Counted from the stretch's first letter, positions 1-13,300 are shown. The stretch: 64,000 nt of DNA from Datisca glomerata (GCA_003255025.1 QANY01005060.1:372001-436000); one strand, 5' to 3'. Made by a program: numbers and translations. Notes: generated by a model not told the origin, from the letters alone.

Positions 1-539
1 AATAGTCCTGCAAATAAGCTGACACTTCTAATTCAGGCATTCCCTTAATTAAACACTAGTACAGCTATGACTTAGGCAGATATCAGAAAATTCAGCAGCA
101 AAACCAGTAGTACTAGATGATAAAAATACCTCCAGATACAAATCTAACCCAAAATAATAACTCCCAGATTAACAAATATAAATAATCTATATTACTTTAA
201 CTCCTAATGCAGTACAATAGTACAAATAGAAATAGAAAAATGATTAAATCTTACCACAATGAACTTTATCAGCGAGCCATGCAATTATAGATCCTAAAAC
301 ATCTTCAATGGAGTCATATAAGAATTTGTTCTCCATAAAAATCTCTCGGTTTCTTTGCCACATCAACCCATACTCTCACAGTATTAGGTCTGAGGGGAAC
401 ATGATGAACAAGATCTGTAGGATTATTTGATGACCATCATCCTTCAATGATTACTTCCCCCGAACCAATCCAATCCAATAATTTACATTTGCTCAAGTGT
501 GTTGCTATATGAGCGTTGACACTCTATCAATAATTTTAT

Positions 540-1057
540 TTGTATGTTTATCAGTTTTTCATATTGAAGAACCACATTTTGGACATGTCTCCAGATCTTC
601 CATCTCTTTTCTAAACAGACATCAATCATTCACACATGCATGAATTTTTGTATACCCCAAATTAAATTGTTTAAGAAATTTTTTCAGATTACATGGTATT
701 GTATAGCACATTTTCATGCGGTAACATATCACCCAAATTCTCTAAAAGAGTATTGAAACTCTTATTAGTCCACCCACTTACAGCTTTTAGTTTGTAAAGA
801 GTCACATTAGCTGATAACTTTGTACACTTTGTACACTTTGTACAACTTGGATATAAAGGAGTTCTTGCATCATCCAATGTTTTGCTAAAGTCCTCATCTT
901 TTCGCTCAGAATGCTCCACATACTCTTCATCATGTTCATATATGACTCTGTATAAGTTATAAGCATCATCAATCGTGTCCATTTCATCTATTTCATCATC
1001 TTCATCATACCTAATAGGTTCTCCATGATGATACCAATTTGTATATGTAGGATCCAT
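540..1057 (-). pseudogene. CACTA (En/Spm) tnp2-type transposase, N-terminal fragment
   Basis: This is the beginning of a transposase of CACTA DNA transposons, which would cut and paste the element in the nucleus. Reading from the ATG at 1057 the protein opens with MDPTYTNWYHHGEP, followed by an acidic stretch, then PLYPSCTK, LSANVTLYKLKA and LGDMLPHENVLYNTM, the order seen in plant tnp2 proteins. Past the first stop (at 689), the reading continues on the same strand in another frame with LGYTKIHACVND, an internal stop, then CLFRKEMEDLETCPKCGSS, the zinc-binding part of the family. The frame change, the stop and the absence of the DDE core show it is dead. The triplet CTK is repeated three times in a row where relatives have it once. 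No CACTA terminal repeat was found nearby, so the element limits are unknown. Confidence 0.8.
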
Positions 1058-1870
1058 GCCTTTGATAATTAAATGCTTAAAAATATCATTAGGATATTAA
1101 TGACTCATATTCTTACATTTCGTACAAAGGCATGGAATTTTTTCAGGATGATTTGCACTCGTCCGAAGCTATATTAGTTTGAAAGTAAAATCTAAGTACT
1201 TAAACAATATTTTTCAATACTAAGATTGAAATAGCGTGAGAATTAATTTTCATTACCTCTTACAATGCATCCAATCTTTATCCATCATGGAAACTACAAC
1301 TATGGAAAACTAGTCTCTACTTGGCCTTGGGAGCTGCTTTGGTGTTGGTTATTTCAGATTTCTAAAGAAGACTATTAGAAGAATTAATCAATTGAAAAAA
1401 AGAATTAGAGGTCAGCAAAAGTAAAAGCTGTAGAAGAAGATAGAAATAACAAAGGGACGTTGGGGAAAAATGGAAATAAAAGTTGAAGAATAGCTGTAGA
1501 AAGACTCATATTTAAGAAGAGCAAGGAACAATCCTTCAATGGAAGCTTTAGTAGTGTATCATGAGATCTGTACATTATATGTACTGCCTTGTTTAAAACC
1601 AGTAGATTACAACCTTCTTGATTGGTTTCAATTTTGTAGGAGGCCAAGCAAGATGAATTTAATCCTTATTAATGTATCTTTAATGGAATGGAATAGTATT
1701 TGGTTATTATTATCAATAATTTGCATCATTTTTAATATTTATGAAGCCTAAAAGAATAAAACCCACTAGATTTTTTTACTTATAGATATGGTTCAATTAA
1801 GGAAGAGAACATATTACAGTCGCTTAAACATTAACTTGAGAATTTTTATTTCAAGATGGAGACTTCGCTG

Positions 1871-2007
1871 AAAATTTCCACCACTTTCTTAAACTTTTAT
1901 TTCAAAAAGGCAATTAAATGAGTTCATAACGAAGCGGTAAAGAGTAGAGTCACAAAACAAAGACAGATTACAGGAAATTTCCACCACTTTCTCAAGCTTT
2001 TATTTAA
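1871..2007. repeat. Two copies of a 34-bp motif, 103 bp apart
   Basis: The stretches at 1871-1904 and 1974-2007 share the core AATTTCCACCACTTTCT followed by an ACTTTTATTT-like end with a few substitutions. They could be subterminal repeats of the CACTA remnant to the left, but no terminal repeat confirms this. Confidence 0.5.
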
Positions 2008-2137
2008 TGATTAAAACAAAAATTATTAAGATTTCTTACCTTCAAAACAGCTACTTTCAATGTTTATTATGCATGGCAGATCAAGCAGCTGAAAGGCACA
2101 TTTCGGCAGAAAAGAAAATTACAGGTTCAGTCACAAT

Positions 2138-2186
2138 CTCCATGATGATGCCAATTTGTATATGTAGGATCCATTCCTTTAATAAT
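2138..2186 (-). repeat. Second copy of the tnp2 start-codon region
   Basis: About 49 bp nearly match 1021-1070, which covers the start codon and first codons of the tnp2 fragment. Both lie in the same orientation about 1.1 kb apart. On the minus strand the copy again encodes a DPTYTNWHHHG-like start. It shows either a second CACTA remnant or a local duplication; no further tnp2 homology follows it. Confidence 0.6.
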
Positions 2187-3594
2187 AGAAATTTTCAGAT
2201 GAGAATTAGAGATTATACAACTCAAACTCATCAAGTTTCGGACTTAGTTAAAATCTTAATATGTTCAGACCTTTGGGCAGGTATGAGAATATATGGAATA
2301 GATCTAGAAATATCAAATACATTTATACAAGTCAATGCAAAATCAAAAATCTTATAGTAAACAATGTAATTTATACAACAAACCATCAATTTTTCAGTCT
2401 TTTCAAAGTTCTTGTAAAGAGTGAAGGATCCTAAGTCTCAATTCAACACTTATACATATTTGGGTTGCTTTATTATTTTTTTGTAAATGTTTCTTTTACA
2501 AATAAAAACTTGTTATAGATAAATGTATTATAATCAAAGAAAAACAAGCATACAAAAAGAAGAATTCTCCAATATAATAGCTCAGGTGAGCAAATGCTAG
2601 AAACTAGAAAAACCTGTAGACTCGAAATAAGAGAGTATTACTACCAAGAATTACACAAGCAACAATAATCAAAACTAAGATTACAACAAAAGTTAAATAG
2701 CAGCTAACTAAGCTACGCAAATGGCAAACAGGACAACACTGGAAGCTAGAAAAACTATACAGCTACACAACACCCATTAACAACTTTGGTAGCACCCTTC
2801 TCATTTCCGACCAATTACTAAAATATGGCTAAACCAAAAAAGAAGGCCACCGGCATACTAGCCACACAACTTCTCCCTTCATGAAACTTTTATTTTTTTT
2901 CTCTTACAACTACTACATAAGCTCAGTTCTAACACAAAATTACAAAACTTTATAGAGAGATGAAGATCAATTCTAACAGATGAAGGCAAGAAACACGAGT
3001 GATAAAATGAGTGAAAATCTTACTGTGACAAGCTTTGCTATAGCAAAGGAGACAGCCCAGCATCAATTAGCTCTTGATGCAAAGTATGGCTAGTGAGATT
3101 GAACAAACCAGCCCATTTAATCATCTCATCAACAGAAGTGAAGGACATGCAAAGACTTAAAAATCAGAAGTGAAGGAGATCAGAGAATCAAACCTAAAAA
3201 TCAATGAAAACCCTAGTTCGCTCTATCTTTGAACGAGAGAGTGAGAGAGAAGCTAATCAATGAGCTATGCTCTTTCTTCTTCGTCGAAGGCCTAGCCCTA
3301 GGTCATTTGAGAGGGAGCTTCTCTGATCTGAAAATGGAGAGAATATCAAGCGAGTACTGAGAGAGCTCGAGAATGAAATGTCGAGGATCCCCAATTTTTA
3401 CTCAAGTCCTGCTTAAGTCCCGCATCTATTTTACCTCCCACTTTTTTTTTACTTTTAACATGAATAAATTTTACTCGATTCTTAAAATCTCTTCTTGTTT
3501 TGAATTTTTAACAAGATGAGATTGTAAAACTTGTATTTTAATCCTGTCGAATGTCATATTTCTTATAGTGAAATTTATATTCAACATATGTGGT

Positions 3595-6540
3595 AGATCA
3601 TGCAATAGTGGACTGCTTCTTAGTAGACTATGAGATAGGATTAGGACCAAGAAACATAACTAAGCCTGATGTTGACTTTTTGTCCCTTGAATCACTTGTC
3701 CAATTTACATCATTGAATGTATTTACATAAGTCTTCCTTCTAAAAGTTGATTCCATAGTCGTATGTGCCTTTGAGATACCTTAGTATCATTTTAACAGTA
3801 GAGAAATGGATAAAATTGGAAGTGTGCATGAATTGACACACTTTATTGACAGTAAAAGTGTTGTCAGGTCTAGCTAAGTTTAAGTATTGGAAGCCTCCAA
3901 CTAGAGTTATGTGTTGTATAGAATCTAATAAAGGAGAAGTTTAAATATCATTAAAACTGGTATTAAGGATAAGAGAGTTTTACATTGTTTAGCACTAGCA
4001 AGTTCACCCTTATCTAGGAGATCTAGTATGTGCTTCTGTTGGTGAACAAACATTCCATTTGAAGATTGAGTAATATGTAATCCAAGGAAGTCATTGATAG
4101 CCCTTAAATCTATCATTCCGAACTCAATGTTAAGTTGAGTAATAAGAGTTTTGATGAATGATACATCAGGTGTTATTAGAATAATGTCATCTACATAAAG
4201 AAGAATGTAGACAATAGTAGAACCACTCGTGTAGATCAATAAATATGAATCAGTGGTGGAAGTAATGAAGCTCAAACTAAGTAGGTATAATTCAAACTGA
4301 GCCCTAGGTGCTTGCTTGAGACCTTACATAGACTTGTGCAGCTTACAGACATAATCAGGGTGAGTAGGGTCTAAAAGCCTTGATGTTGATTCATGTAAAC
4401 TTCATCTTATAGAAAACCATGTAGAAAAGCATTTTTGTACATCAAGCTGATGTAAAGACCATGAGTTTTGTGCAAAAAAATAGATAAAAATATTCTTATA
4501 GTAATGGCTTGGTAATTGGGCTAAATGTCTTATCATAATCTAGGCTTATTTTTTTGTGGAAGCCCTTAGCAACCAATTTGGCTTTGTGTTGGGCAATTGG
4601 ACCCTCAAGATGATGTTTTAATTTATAAACTCATTTACATCCATTTAATAGATTTAGCAGTAGCAAAATAAGATGTAGGTTCAATCTTTGATGATGCTAC
4701 TATAATAGGTTGAGAAGATTCCGCGTAGACTTTATTATTTGTGATACATGATTTTGATCTTGTTTTTATAGGATGAGCACTATCTAAGTTAATAATATTA
4801 GGAACAACAATGGTAGTAGATAATGTATTAGAAATTCTTACGTTAGATTGTGATCTTGACACTTGAACAATTTGAATAAAAGGTAAATCTATACTAATAG
4901 AAGAAATAGGAATCATATTTCTGGTAAAATAGTTGAAGTATAACATGATCTAACAATAGAAGGAAAAGAAGGGTAGGAAGGAATAGTATTATGTGGACTA
5001 GACATAAAATGTGGAATCAAATGAGACAAAGTTGGATTAGGAACAATAGATCAATGATCATATACATAACATGTGTAACTATCTGATAGTGTAATTTTGT
5101 TATGTGCAAAAGGAAAAGCTTCTTCATCATAGATATGCTGCCTAGTTTTATGCATGTCATTAGACATTGGATTATAACATTTATGACCAATTTTAAATGA
5201 AGAGAATATCCTGCAAAAATACCCTGAGAAGATTTAGGTTGCAGCTTATGAGTGTGATAAGGTTTTAAGAGTGGATAACATGCACAACTAAAAACCTTTA
5301 TGGGAGAATAGTCTTGTAAGTAGTCAAATAGCTTCTGAAATGGACAATATCGTTTAATGTTGTTGTTGGTAGTCTTTTAATGAGAAAGATAATGGTCGAG
5401 AAGGCATGATACCAAAAATGTAATGGAACACAAGCTTAACCAACATAGCTAGGACATTTTCTACGATATGCCTATGTTTCCTCTCTGATATACCATTTTG
5501 TTTAGTGTATAGAGACAAGATAACTTATGTAAAATACCTTAAGATGTAAGGAAATTATCTAAGGTCTTCTATTAAACTCTCCTCCTCCATCATGTATTAG
5601 AACTTTGAGCTTAGCAGATAATAAATTCTCAATGAAAGGCTAAAACTTTTGAATATACGAGAGACTTCAGATTTCTAAGTCATGGGGAAAATCCAGATGT
5701 ATTTAGTAGTATTATCTATAAAAGAAACCTGGTATCTGAAACCTTCATAAGATATTGTGGGACATGATTAAGAGACTAAAAGGTAATTTTATCATTTTAC
5801 ATTGGATAGAACTTGAAACATACATCTTTGAGAAGAAATAAAAGGTATAATTGCTTTATGCAATACAAAAAGAAGTATTCTATCAATAGAGTGTCCTAGT
5901 CTATTATGTCAAAGTGAATGAGAAACTTTACTGGAAAGGTATGCAACAGAATATATTGATAGTTGAAGACTTAAAGTTAAATCTTTGACAATGTTGGAGG
6001 TAGGATATAGGCCATTTTTACTAGGTCATATGAAAAGTATTCTCCCTAATGCCTCATCCTGAATAAATAATCGGTCAGCGTAAAAAGTAAAAGAGCAATT
6101 ATTATCTTGGCAACACTTACGAATAAAGAGAGTTTAGTATTAATCCTAGGAACACATAAGACATTTTAACAAATGTATGTGGGTTAGTAGAAATTTGACA
6201 ACAACATGAGTGAGTTATGTCTAAAGTTTGACCATTTTCTACTGTCAATGAGTCCTCACCCTTGTATTCCTTAGATCATGTTAAGTTTGACAATTATGAT
6301 GACGAGTGGGCAATACACTCAGTATCATAAAGCAAAAAAGCATGCTTTGAGTTATTAGAATTCACTGTAGAGAAATATGTTGCCAATGCTCTAAGTGTAG
6401 ATGTCTCCCTTGGAATGCATAGTTCATCCTGTGATAATAATCTATGACAATATGGCCAGTATTGTTACAGATTTGACACATTGGTCTATGATCATTATTG
6501 TTTAAGACATAAGTTTGGGAAGAGAATTTGATACATTTTA
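3595..6540 (-). mobile_element. Decayed Ty1/copia retrotransposon (copia element 1)
   Basis: A minus-strand copia gag-pol region broken by many stops and frameshifts. In coding order, from high to low coordinate, it shows a CCHC zinc knuckle (CQICNNTGHI) near 6440-6480, a worn protease segment (DTECIAHS) near 6310, a pre-integrase motif (HNRLGHS) near 5900, integrase with NGISERKHRHIVE near 5475-5515, an open stretch before reverse transcriptase (4635-4946), reverse transcriptase with the catalytic LLYVDDI box inside the open frame 3925-4275, and RNase H fragments (QYLNLARPDNTF, ILRYLKGT, DKKSTSG-like) down to about 3600. No LTRs, primer-binding site or target duplication were found, so both ends are missing or unrecognisable. 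It is an ancient, immobile copy. Confidence 0.9.
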
Positions 6541-6560
6541 AGTCAAGACGGAGATTTCAT

Positions 6561-6960
6561 CATGCCCGAACCTTGTCCCTCGAGCCCGTCCCGCATGTTA
6601 GCCCGCATAAATGTATTAATATGAAAATTCATGTTCCTAAAATATATTGTTTTAAAAATAATTAATTTTTTAAATACCAATGTTGCAACTTGCAATACTT
6701 GGGGTAATGTTGCAACCTAGTGTTGCAATTTATAATATTATGGCTAGTGTTGAATTGCAACCCTATGTTGCAAGTCCCATCCCGTCCCTAGGGCCGTCCC
6801 TAGTCCCGATCCCGCAGGACGGGAACGGGATGAGGTTTTTAATTAGGGATGGGATGATCGTGACTCGTTGACTAGTCAACACCCCTTCATGATGGGACGA
6901 GATCCAGATGTACCCAAAAAGTTTTAGGATGAGACGTCCCATCCTGACCCGTTGATGATG
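6561..6960. repeat. GC-rich island, possible MITE
   Basis: About 400 bp that stand out from the AT-rich surroundings through many short inverted and direct blocks of the type CCCGTCCC, GGGACGGG and CGGGAACGGGATG, plus repeated TGTTGCAA words at 6680-6775. It begins where copia element 1 becomes unreadable. I could not define terminal inverted repeats or a target duplication. The open frame at 6680-6871 has no recognisable domain. Confidence 0.4.
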
Positions 6961-7306
6961 CTTAGAGAGAAATAAAGCTGAAAAATCAACGAAGTTAGTC
7001 GTGGAAACATAATTTTGAATTTTTATAAAGCATTATGTCTACCTATGAATGGTTATACCAGCCATATTGTAGCACGACAAAGAAGTGATAACATAAAAGT
7101 AGTTATGCGGAAGAAATATATCTGCCAAAGTCATTTGAAGTACACAAACCTAGAAGAGTTAGAGATCGAAGAGCTACTTTAGTCATATGAGAAATTTTAG
7201 CATGTTTTAAGCCAAGCTAAGAATATAAAACATTACAAATTTAAGTGAAGCAGTGTGGTCACCCCATATGCAGATTACATAGTTATTTACATAAGTCACA
7301 CATATC

Positions 7307-7719
7307 TAGGGGTGTTCATGGTTTCAGTCGATTTTTTGGTGAAAAATCAAACCAAACCAAAACTTCAGTTCAGCGATAAAACCGAACCAAACTTAATCGT
7401 TCATGGTAAAAGAATCGAACCAAACCGGTTCGGTTTGGTTTGGTATTATTAATTAAAAATAATTTTTAAATAATATTATTGAAAAACATAATATATTATT
7501 AAAGTTTTATTTCGGTTTGGTTCGGTTTTATAAGAAATTATATATTAAAATAAAAAAATAATATGAATTTAATGTTTCGCTTCGGTTTGAAAACCACCAA
7601 AATTTTGAACAGAAACTTCAGTTCTCTCATTTTTCTGAACCGAACACATATGAAGAACCTACCGAACCGGTTATTTTTTGTTTGGTTCGGTAGTTTCGGG
7701 ATAATTTTGAACATCCCTA
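7307..7719. mobile_element. hAT-type MITE with 8-bp target duplication
   Basis: The element starts TAGGGGTGTTCATGG and ends with the inverted counterpart TTGAACATCCCTA. It is bounded on both sides by the same 8 bp, CACATATC (7299-7306 and 7720-7727). An 8-bp duplication and TAGGGGTG-type ends are typical of hAT elements. The 413-bp interior carries repeated CGGTTCGGTTTGGT words in both orientations around an AT-rich core and no transposase, so it would depend on an enzyme supplied in trans. A relative lies at 22762-23111. Confidence 0.9.
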
Positions 7720-7727
7720 CACATATC

Positions 7728-9524
7728 GTGGGTCAATATTGTAGTAATGTAGGATCACTTTGCTTTAGAAGCCATTGGGTTTAGATAATTTAAGAGTGAG
7801 TGTCCAGGGGGTCACTTATAATTGGGTATATATATATATATATATAATTGGGTATATTACTCCCACGTCATGTGTCAATTTTCATTAACTCTTATTATGT
7901 CGCGTGTCATTCAATATTTAATAATCTAATATTTAGAATTGTAATCTATTAAATATATAATAAATGTTGACTGATTCAATTATTTAATCTATTAAATATA
8001 TAAAAATGTTAATTATATTTAATGCATAGTGTAAGAAAATTTATGATTTCACTAAATAATTCGAAACTTATGGTGATAATTGAAAGTTACTAAAACTATT
8101 CAATTAATTTTATGTAACATTTAACCATATAAAAAAAAATTTTACATGCAAATCTAAAACTTATATATTGTTCTTCTCCTTTATCCAAATTTATGTCGAT
8201 TATACTCTATTTTAAACAAATTTAATATATTATTTTTCCTTCTCATCCAATTATTTTTGTCAAATTTACATATGTAGCGTGCCTTTTTAAATTCACATTA
8301 ATATAATTCATATTACTATTATTGCTGAAACACATTATTAAAACAACATTATGTAGTTTTAACTATTAAACCTCTTCATTTTCCTATTAAACCTCTTCAT
8401 TTACCTATTGAATATATATAATTAAGTACATTATGTAGTTTTTTAAATTTCTTTTTAATGATGCCATGAAAAGGGAATGTGAAAAGGTTTTTGTTACTAT
8501 TCCTCAAAAGAATATATGACACTATAAATGTTCAACTATCTTACAATCTGTATTTTGTACAGTTTAATTTGATGTGGTAAGTATAATTCTTCATGTTTTC
8601 TTTTTTCTATTCATTGAGTTACTTTTTATTTTCCATGAATGCTTCAATTTTATTTATTATTTATTTATTATGTATTTATTTTCGTATCGTGTACTTATAG
8701 TAGTCAAGACGAGACTTTTACCCCTACTAATGGATTTTGGTCGTCCATCTTTATTTTAAAAACTTCATTGTTGCCTTCTAACCAAGCTATCATTTCCCCC
8801 TCATCAATTTTTATAATCTTTTGGCCACCAATTTTATTTCATTATTTATCTATTGTAAAATAATATCGAATTTTAAGTTTTCTATTTATATTTTAATATA
8901 CATAATAGTAAGTAAGTTTGCTACATTTCTTTAGATTTGTGAATGACGATTATAATATATATCTTTAAATATACTTTCTTTTCTAATGTGTTCTGTTCAT
9001 TTTTTTTATTATATTTATATGTTAACAATATTATTTTAAGAAATAACAATGAAAAAATCTCTTTTTTAAGTTTTGAACACAAAGTCCTATTATTGTAACT
9101 CATGTATCATGAGCCACTGTATTTTTTTTAATATAAGTTCAAACTATGTTAATTTTAAAATAAATATAATCTAAATTTGGCGATTAAATAAATACCTTAT
9201 TTTGCTGCAAAGTCGGGTAATTTACTAGTAGCAAAGAAAAACTAGTGACCCCGGCCGCTTAGATCTTAAAAGATGTTAAATTTAAATTATACCCTTAAAT
9301 TTTGATTGATTTACCATTTATATTTATGAACTTTAAAATCAATAATTTTATTTTGTTAATTTTAAAAATATGTGACATTACTTATTTTCATCCAATTTTT
9401 AACCCCTTGTCCAAACTTCTATTAAATCTTAAAAAAAGACACGTAAAACACAAACCAAACGAAAATCAAAACTCTTCCCCGAAACCAAGCCCCAAGGTCC
9501 GCGTGCTACTCCTTAAGAATTGCA
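7728..9524. other. AT-rich intergenic DNA, no gene seen
   Basis: No domain-bearing frame was found. The stretch contains a (TA)n microsatellite at 7827-7846 inside a duplicated ATTGGGTATAT word, and a 21-bp unit (TTAAACCTCTTCATTTTCCTA) present twice in tandem at 8366-8407. Confidence 0.6.
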
Positions 9525-9832
9525 TCTCCTTTATACTATGTTAAAAGTGACACGAGTTGAGAAATATTTTTGGATATTTTTATCCATTCATAATTAAGCT
9601 ATTCCAAAATTAACTTGTTACAACTTTCCATACTTGGTCAACACAAATAATTTTTCATACATTGAACTTTTTTAGTTCACTTTATCTCAATTTATATGAT
9701 TCTTAGAACATGACTAATGATAATATGCATAAATTGGGAATAAGTAGGTTCTTAAAATTTGAATATTTGACGTGAAAAATAAATATTTTGACACGTGCTA
9801 TGATACATGCATAACACGTGTAATTTTACTAG
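9525..9832 (+). mobile_element. Small non-autonomous Helitron
   Basis: The sequence opens with TCTCCTTTATACTATGTTAAAAG-type 5' DNA directly after an A (9524). It ends in CTAG (9829-9832) followed by T (9833), the A|T insertion pattern of Helitrons. Just before the end lies a hairpin with ACACGTG and CACGTGT arms around a 17-base loop, as expected for a Helitron 3' terminus. At 308 bp it codes for nothing. The 5' part is similar over about 165 bp to 58617-58790, which supports a repeat family. The exact 5' base is less certain than the 3' base. Confidence 0.7.
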
Positions 9833-10333
9833 TTATTGAAAAGGTCATGTCCATGAAATTTTGATCGTCCGTGTAAAAAAATGGATGGCCATGTTCACTT
9901 CGGCACATGTGTCGAGGTGACAAGATAATTTTTTTTTCATTTTATCTTTTTCATACATTAAATATGAGCCGTCCATTCTTGAAATGGATGGTCAGATACA
10001 ACAAATATTTCTCTTATTCTAAGGAACATGAGTGGATCCAAATCCTTTTAACTCAAGGTAAATGAAAATCCTTAGACCCTATACCTTTATTTAAGAATGG
10101 GGAGGCTCATGTTGAAGTTAATAGAAGCTTTAGGCTCTTGCATGTTTGTTCAAAAAAATGGAAAAAATCTATAGACAAGGCCAATAGAAAAATTTACGGT
10201 ACTCTCGAAGTGTCGTACTCCCTTTAATGAAAAATTGACATTGGGCAAAAAATGTTAAAAATGATGATTTTTTGACACAATTTTTCAATTGAGAAAGTAC
10301 GGTACTCCAAGACTAACATATAGCTCTGAAATT
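9833..10333. other. No gene seen; 3' flank of the LINE
   Basis: Unassigned AT-rich sequence. It holds short palindrome-like repeats of ATGGATGG and of a GTACGGTACTC-like word near 10195 and 10295. A LINE poly-A tail, which would read as poly-T here, could not be placed securely. Confidence 0.4.
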
Positions 10334-13300
10334 TTAAATGCAGGCCAGAAGCCTTAAAGGCCTTGTCAAATTTACATTATTACTTAGGTTAAAGAAGCAG
10401 TCTAGGGATATGGCCAACATATAGCCTTTTTTACTATACATTAGGAAAAAACTAAATGACAAGACAAGCGTCAGCAACCAAAGCCGGTTCTGACTCCCAC
10501 CAATAAAAGACTTAAAACAAGAAATACTGAAGGGAGCTAACACATGAGCCAATTCATTACAAGTCCTAGAAATGTGAGAAAACTTAGCTCCATTCATGAC
10601 TGAAAGAAGAGAGCGACATTTCTCACTAATTTGGCCTCGTTCCGAGAAGATTACCGAAGGAGAAGTAACAGCTTGCATAAGACTCAGGCAATCCGATTCA
10701 ACTTCATTGATATGGAAACCCTTCACAAAATCCAGTGACAAGCCCTCAAGTAAAGCCATAGCTTCAGCTAACAAGGCCAAAAAGTAACCATCAAAACGTT
10801 TACAAAATGCTCCCAAAACCTGACCCTTGCAATCTCGTATAATACCTCCAATCACACATCGTCTCGAACTCATACTCGTGGCTCCATCAATATTAAGTTT
10901 TAAGCATCCCATCTCCAATATGCTCCGTGAGGAAGGATTTGGGTGTTGCGGAGGGGAAAGATTGTTCACTTCATTGGCTACTTGGCATTGTGAAATGAAT
11001 TTTTCAATCCAAGCATTAATATTAAAAGCTGGATTAAAGTATTTCCCATGAATAGAGTGATTTTGGAATGACCAAATACTCCAACACAAGAGAACCACCC
11101 ATGTCATTGAAGGGGAGTCTAAATGATAAAAAAATTACTGATATAAAATCCATCATGGGCCAACGTAAACACTGTTTTGGGAGGTAATTAAGCAGACCTA
11201 CCTGCTGCCAAGAATCAGCAATCAGAGGGCAGAAAAACAGTGCATGGGCTATTGAGTCGAGCTTCCCACAAAAACTGCATTTATCATCAGCATTAATTCT
11301 CCTCTTATTCAGATTAACTCTGGCCGAAATTAGGTCCAAAGAGGCTCTCCACACGAAGATTTTAATTTTATTTGGGATCGTCAATTTTCAAAGCTTTTTC
11401 TACCACCAATTCCCCCCACCTCATTTGAAGAGGAAGAAGCTGAATTAATTGGAAGAGAGTCTCAGTTGGTACCCACTTCGCACCGAATAACAATTCTTAC
11501 TATCAAAATGTCAACGCAATTTATCATTCCCTCCATTAGGAACTAAAGGGATAGATAATACTAGATCTACATCTTCATGGCCAAGGTGATGAGTGAGTGC
11601 TTCATAATTCCAATGGGAACCTAATATCAAGTCTGCAACTCTAATATCTGAATGCTTGTTGACCGATAATAAAGGCTAAAAAGTGGAGGGTCGCGGAAGC
11701 CACATGTCATGAAACACTCGGATCGAAGCCTCATCTCCAACTCGCCACTAAATACCTTTACTAAATAACTCCCTGCCCTAGAGTATACTCCTCCAAATGT
11801 ATGAACAACTCAGCTTTAGATTGTAGGAGAGAAAATCTGATGAATGGAAATATTTTTCCTTAAGGACTCGAGCCATGAGGCTATCCGAGTTTGAGGTTAT
11901 GCACCAACATCATTTCGTTAAAAGTGTTTGGCTGAGAATTTCCAGCGATCTAAAACACATACCTCCAAGACTTTTAGGATTACATAAGCTTGTCCAAGCC
12001 ATACAATGAAGTTTCCTTTTACTAACCGAAGATCCCCACCAAAACCTCACCATTTCCATGCTTAACTCCAAGAAAACAGATTTCGGTAGACGAAAAACAT
12101 TCATTTCATAGGTTGGAAGGGTCGGCACAACCGCTTTGATAAGGATCTCCTTTCTTGCTATAGAAAATTGCTTTTCCCCCCAACGATTCATAATCTTACG
12201 AGCCTTTTCTATTACAGATTAAATAAATGCTTCTTATTCTTACCAGTCCAAGAAGTCAAACCCAGATACCTTTCATGGCACCTCATGGACTCGATACTCA
12301 AAAAATCTGAAAGATCCATTCTAACATCAGTTGGAACATTAGGAGAGAAGGTCCTCACAGATCTATCCAAATTAATGTATTTCCCATATGCTCGCGAATA
12401 GCTTTCCAAAATTTGCTCGATAATCTGCCAGTTTTTAAAATCTTCCCTGCAAAAGAAAAGGCTATCATCCGCAAAAAACAAATGGGAAATAGAAGGGCCA
12501 TTACAGCAGATTCTAGGATGGACTAGTTATTTCCATTGTTGTGATTCAACTAAGAGGACAGAGAAACCTTCAGCACACAGTAAGAATAAATATGGGGAAA
12601 GAGGGTCCCCTTGGCAAAGGCCACGCTGGGGAATTAAATTCCCATAAATCAAACCATTCACCATGAAAGAAAAAGAAACGGATGAGACACATCTAAAAAT
12701 CAGATCAACCCTTGCCTCACTTAAGCCCAAACGTTTCATCATGGCCAAAATAAAATTTCATTCAACCCTATCATAAACTTTACTCTTATCTAATTTGATA
12801 ATAGAGAAACCTCGTTTACCCTTCTTTCTTTTGTTTAGAGAGTGAATCATTTGAAAGGCAATGATAATATTATCCTTGATTAGTCTACCCTTCACAAAAT
12901 CATTTTGCTAATCAGAGATAATTTCAGGTAAAATGCATGTCGCTTCGTTTCTTTTTGTCTAAGTTACTTCTTTTTTGTCCAAGTTTCTTTTCCTTTTGTC
13001 TAACTCACTTCCTTTTTCTTCTTTAAGCCTATAGCAACCGCTTTGATATGAGTTTGTAAATAACAGTGCACAAACTAATCGGATTAAAATCTGAAACATA
13101 TTGGGGATTCTGATTCTTAGGAATTAAAATAGCTATGTATGATTAATATTACTAATATCAGCTCTATGATTCAGAAATGAAAGGCAAAGAGAAGTGATTT
13201 CCTTACCCATAATATTCCAAAATTTCTGAAAAATAATAGAACAGGAAAACCATCCACACATGGACTTTTCATCAGGTGCATGCTCCACGGGGCCTCTTCA

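Larger units (their letters stand above)
1058..3590. other. No gene recognised; probable decayed transposon DNA
   Basis: No convincing coding exon is visible. The short open frames here (for example 1539-1751 and 2007-2357) have no recognisable domain. Two small repeats are listed separately. Around 3190-3420 the minus strand looks like a plant 5' leader (an ACTAGGGTTTT motif near 3205-3215 and CT/GA-rich sequence), but no following exon could be identified. Confidence 0.5.

Noticed and set aside
10596..11051. Plus-strand frames opposite the LINE RNase H
   Set aside because: Antisense shadows of a domain-bearing minus-strand frame.
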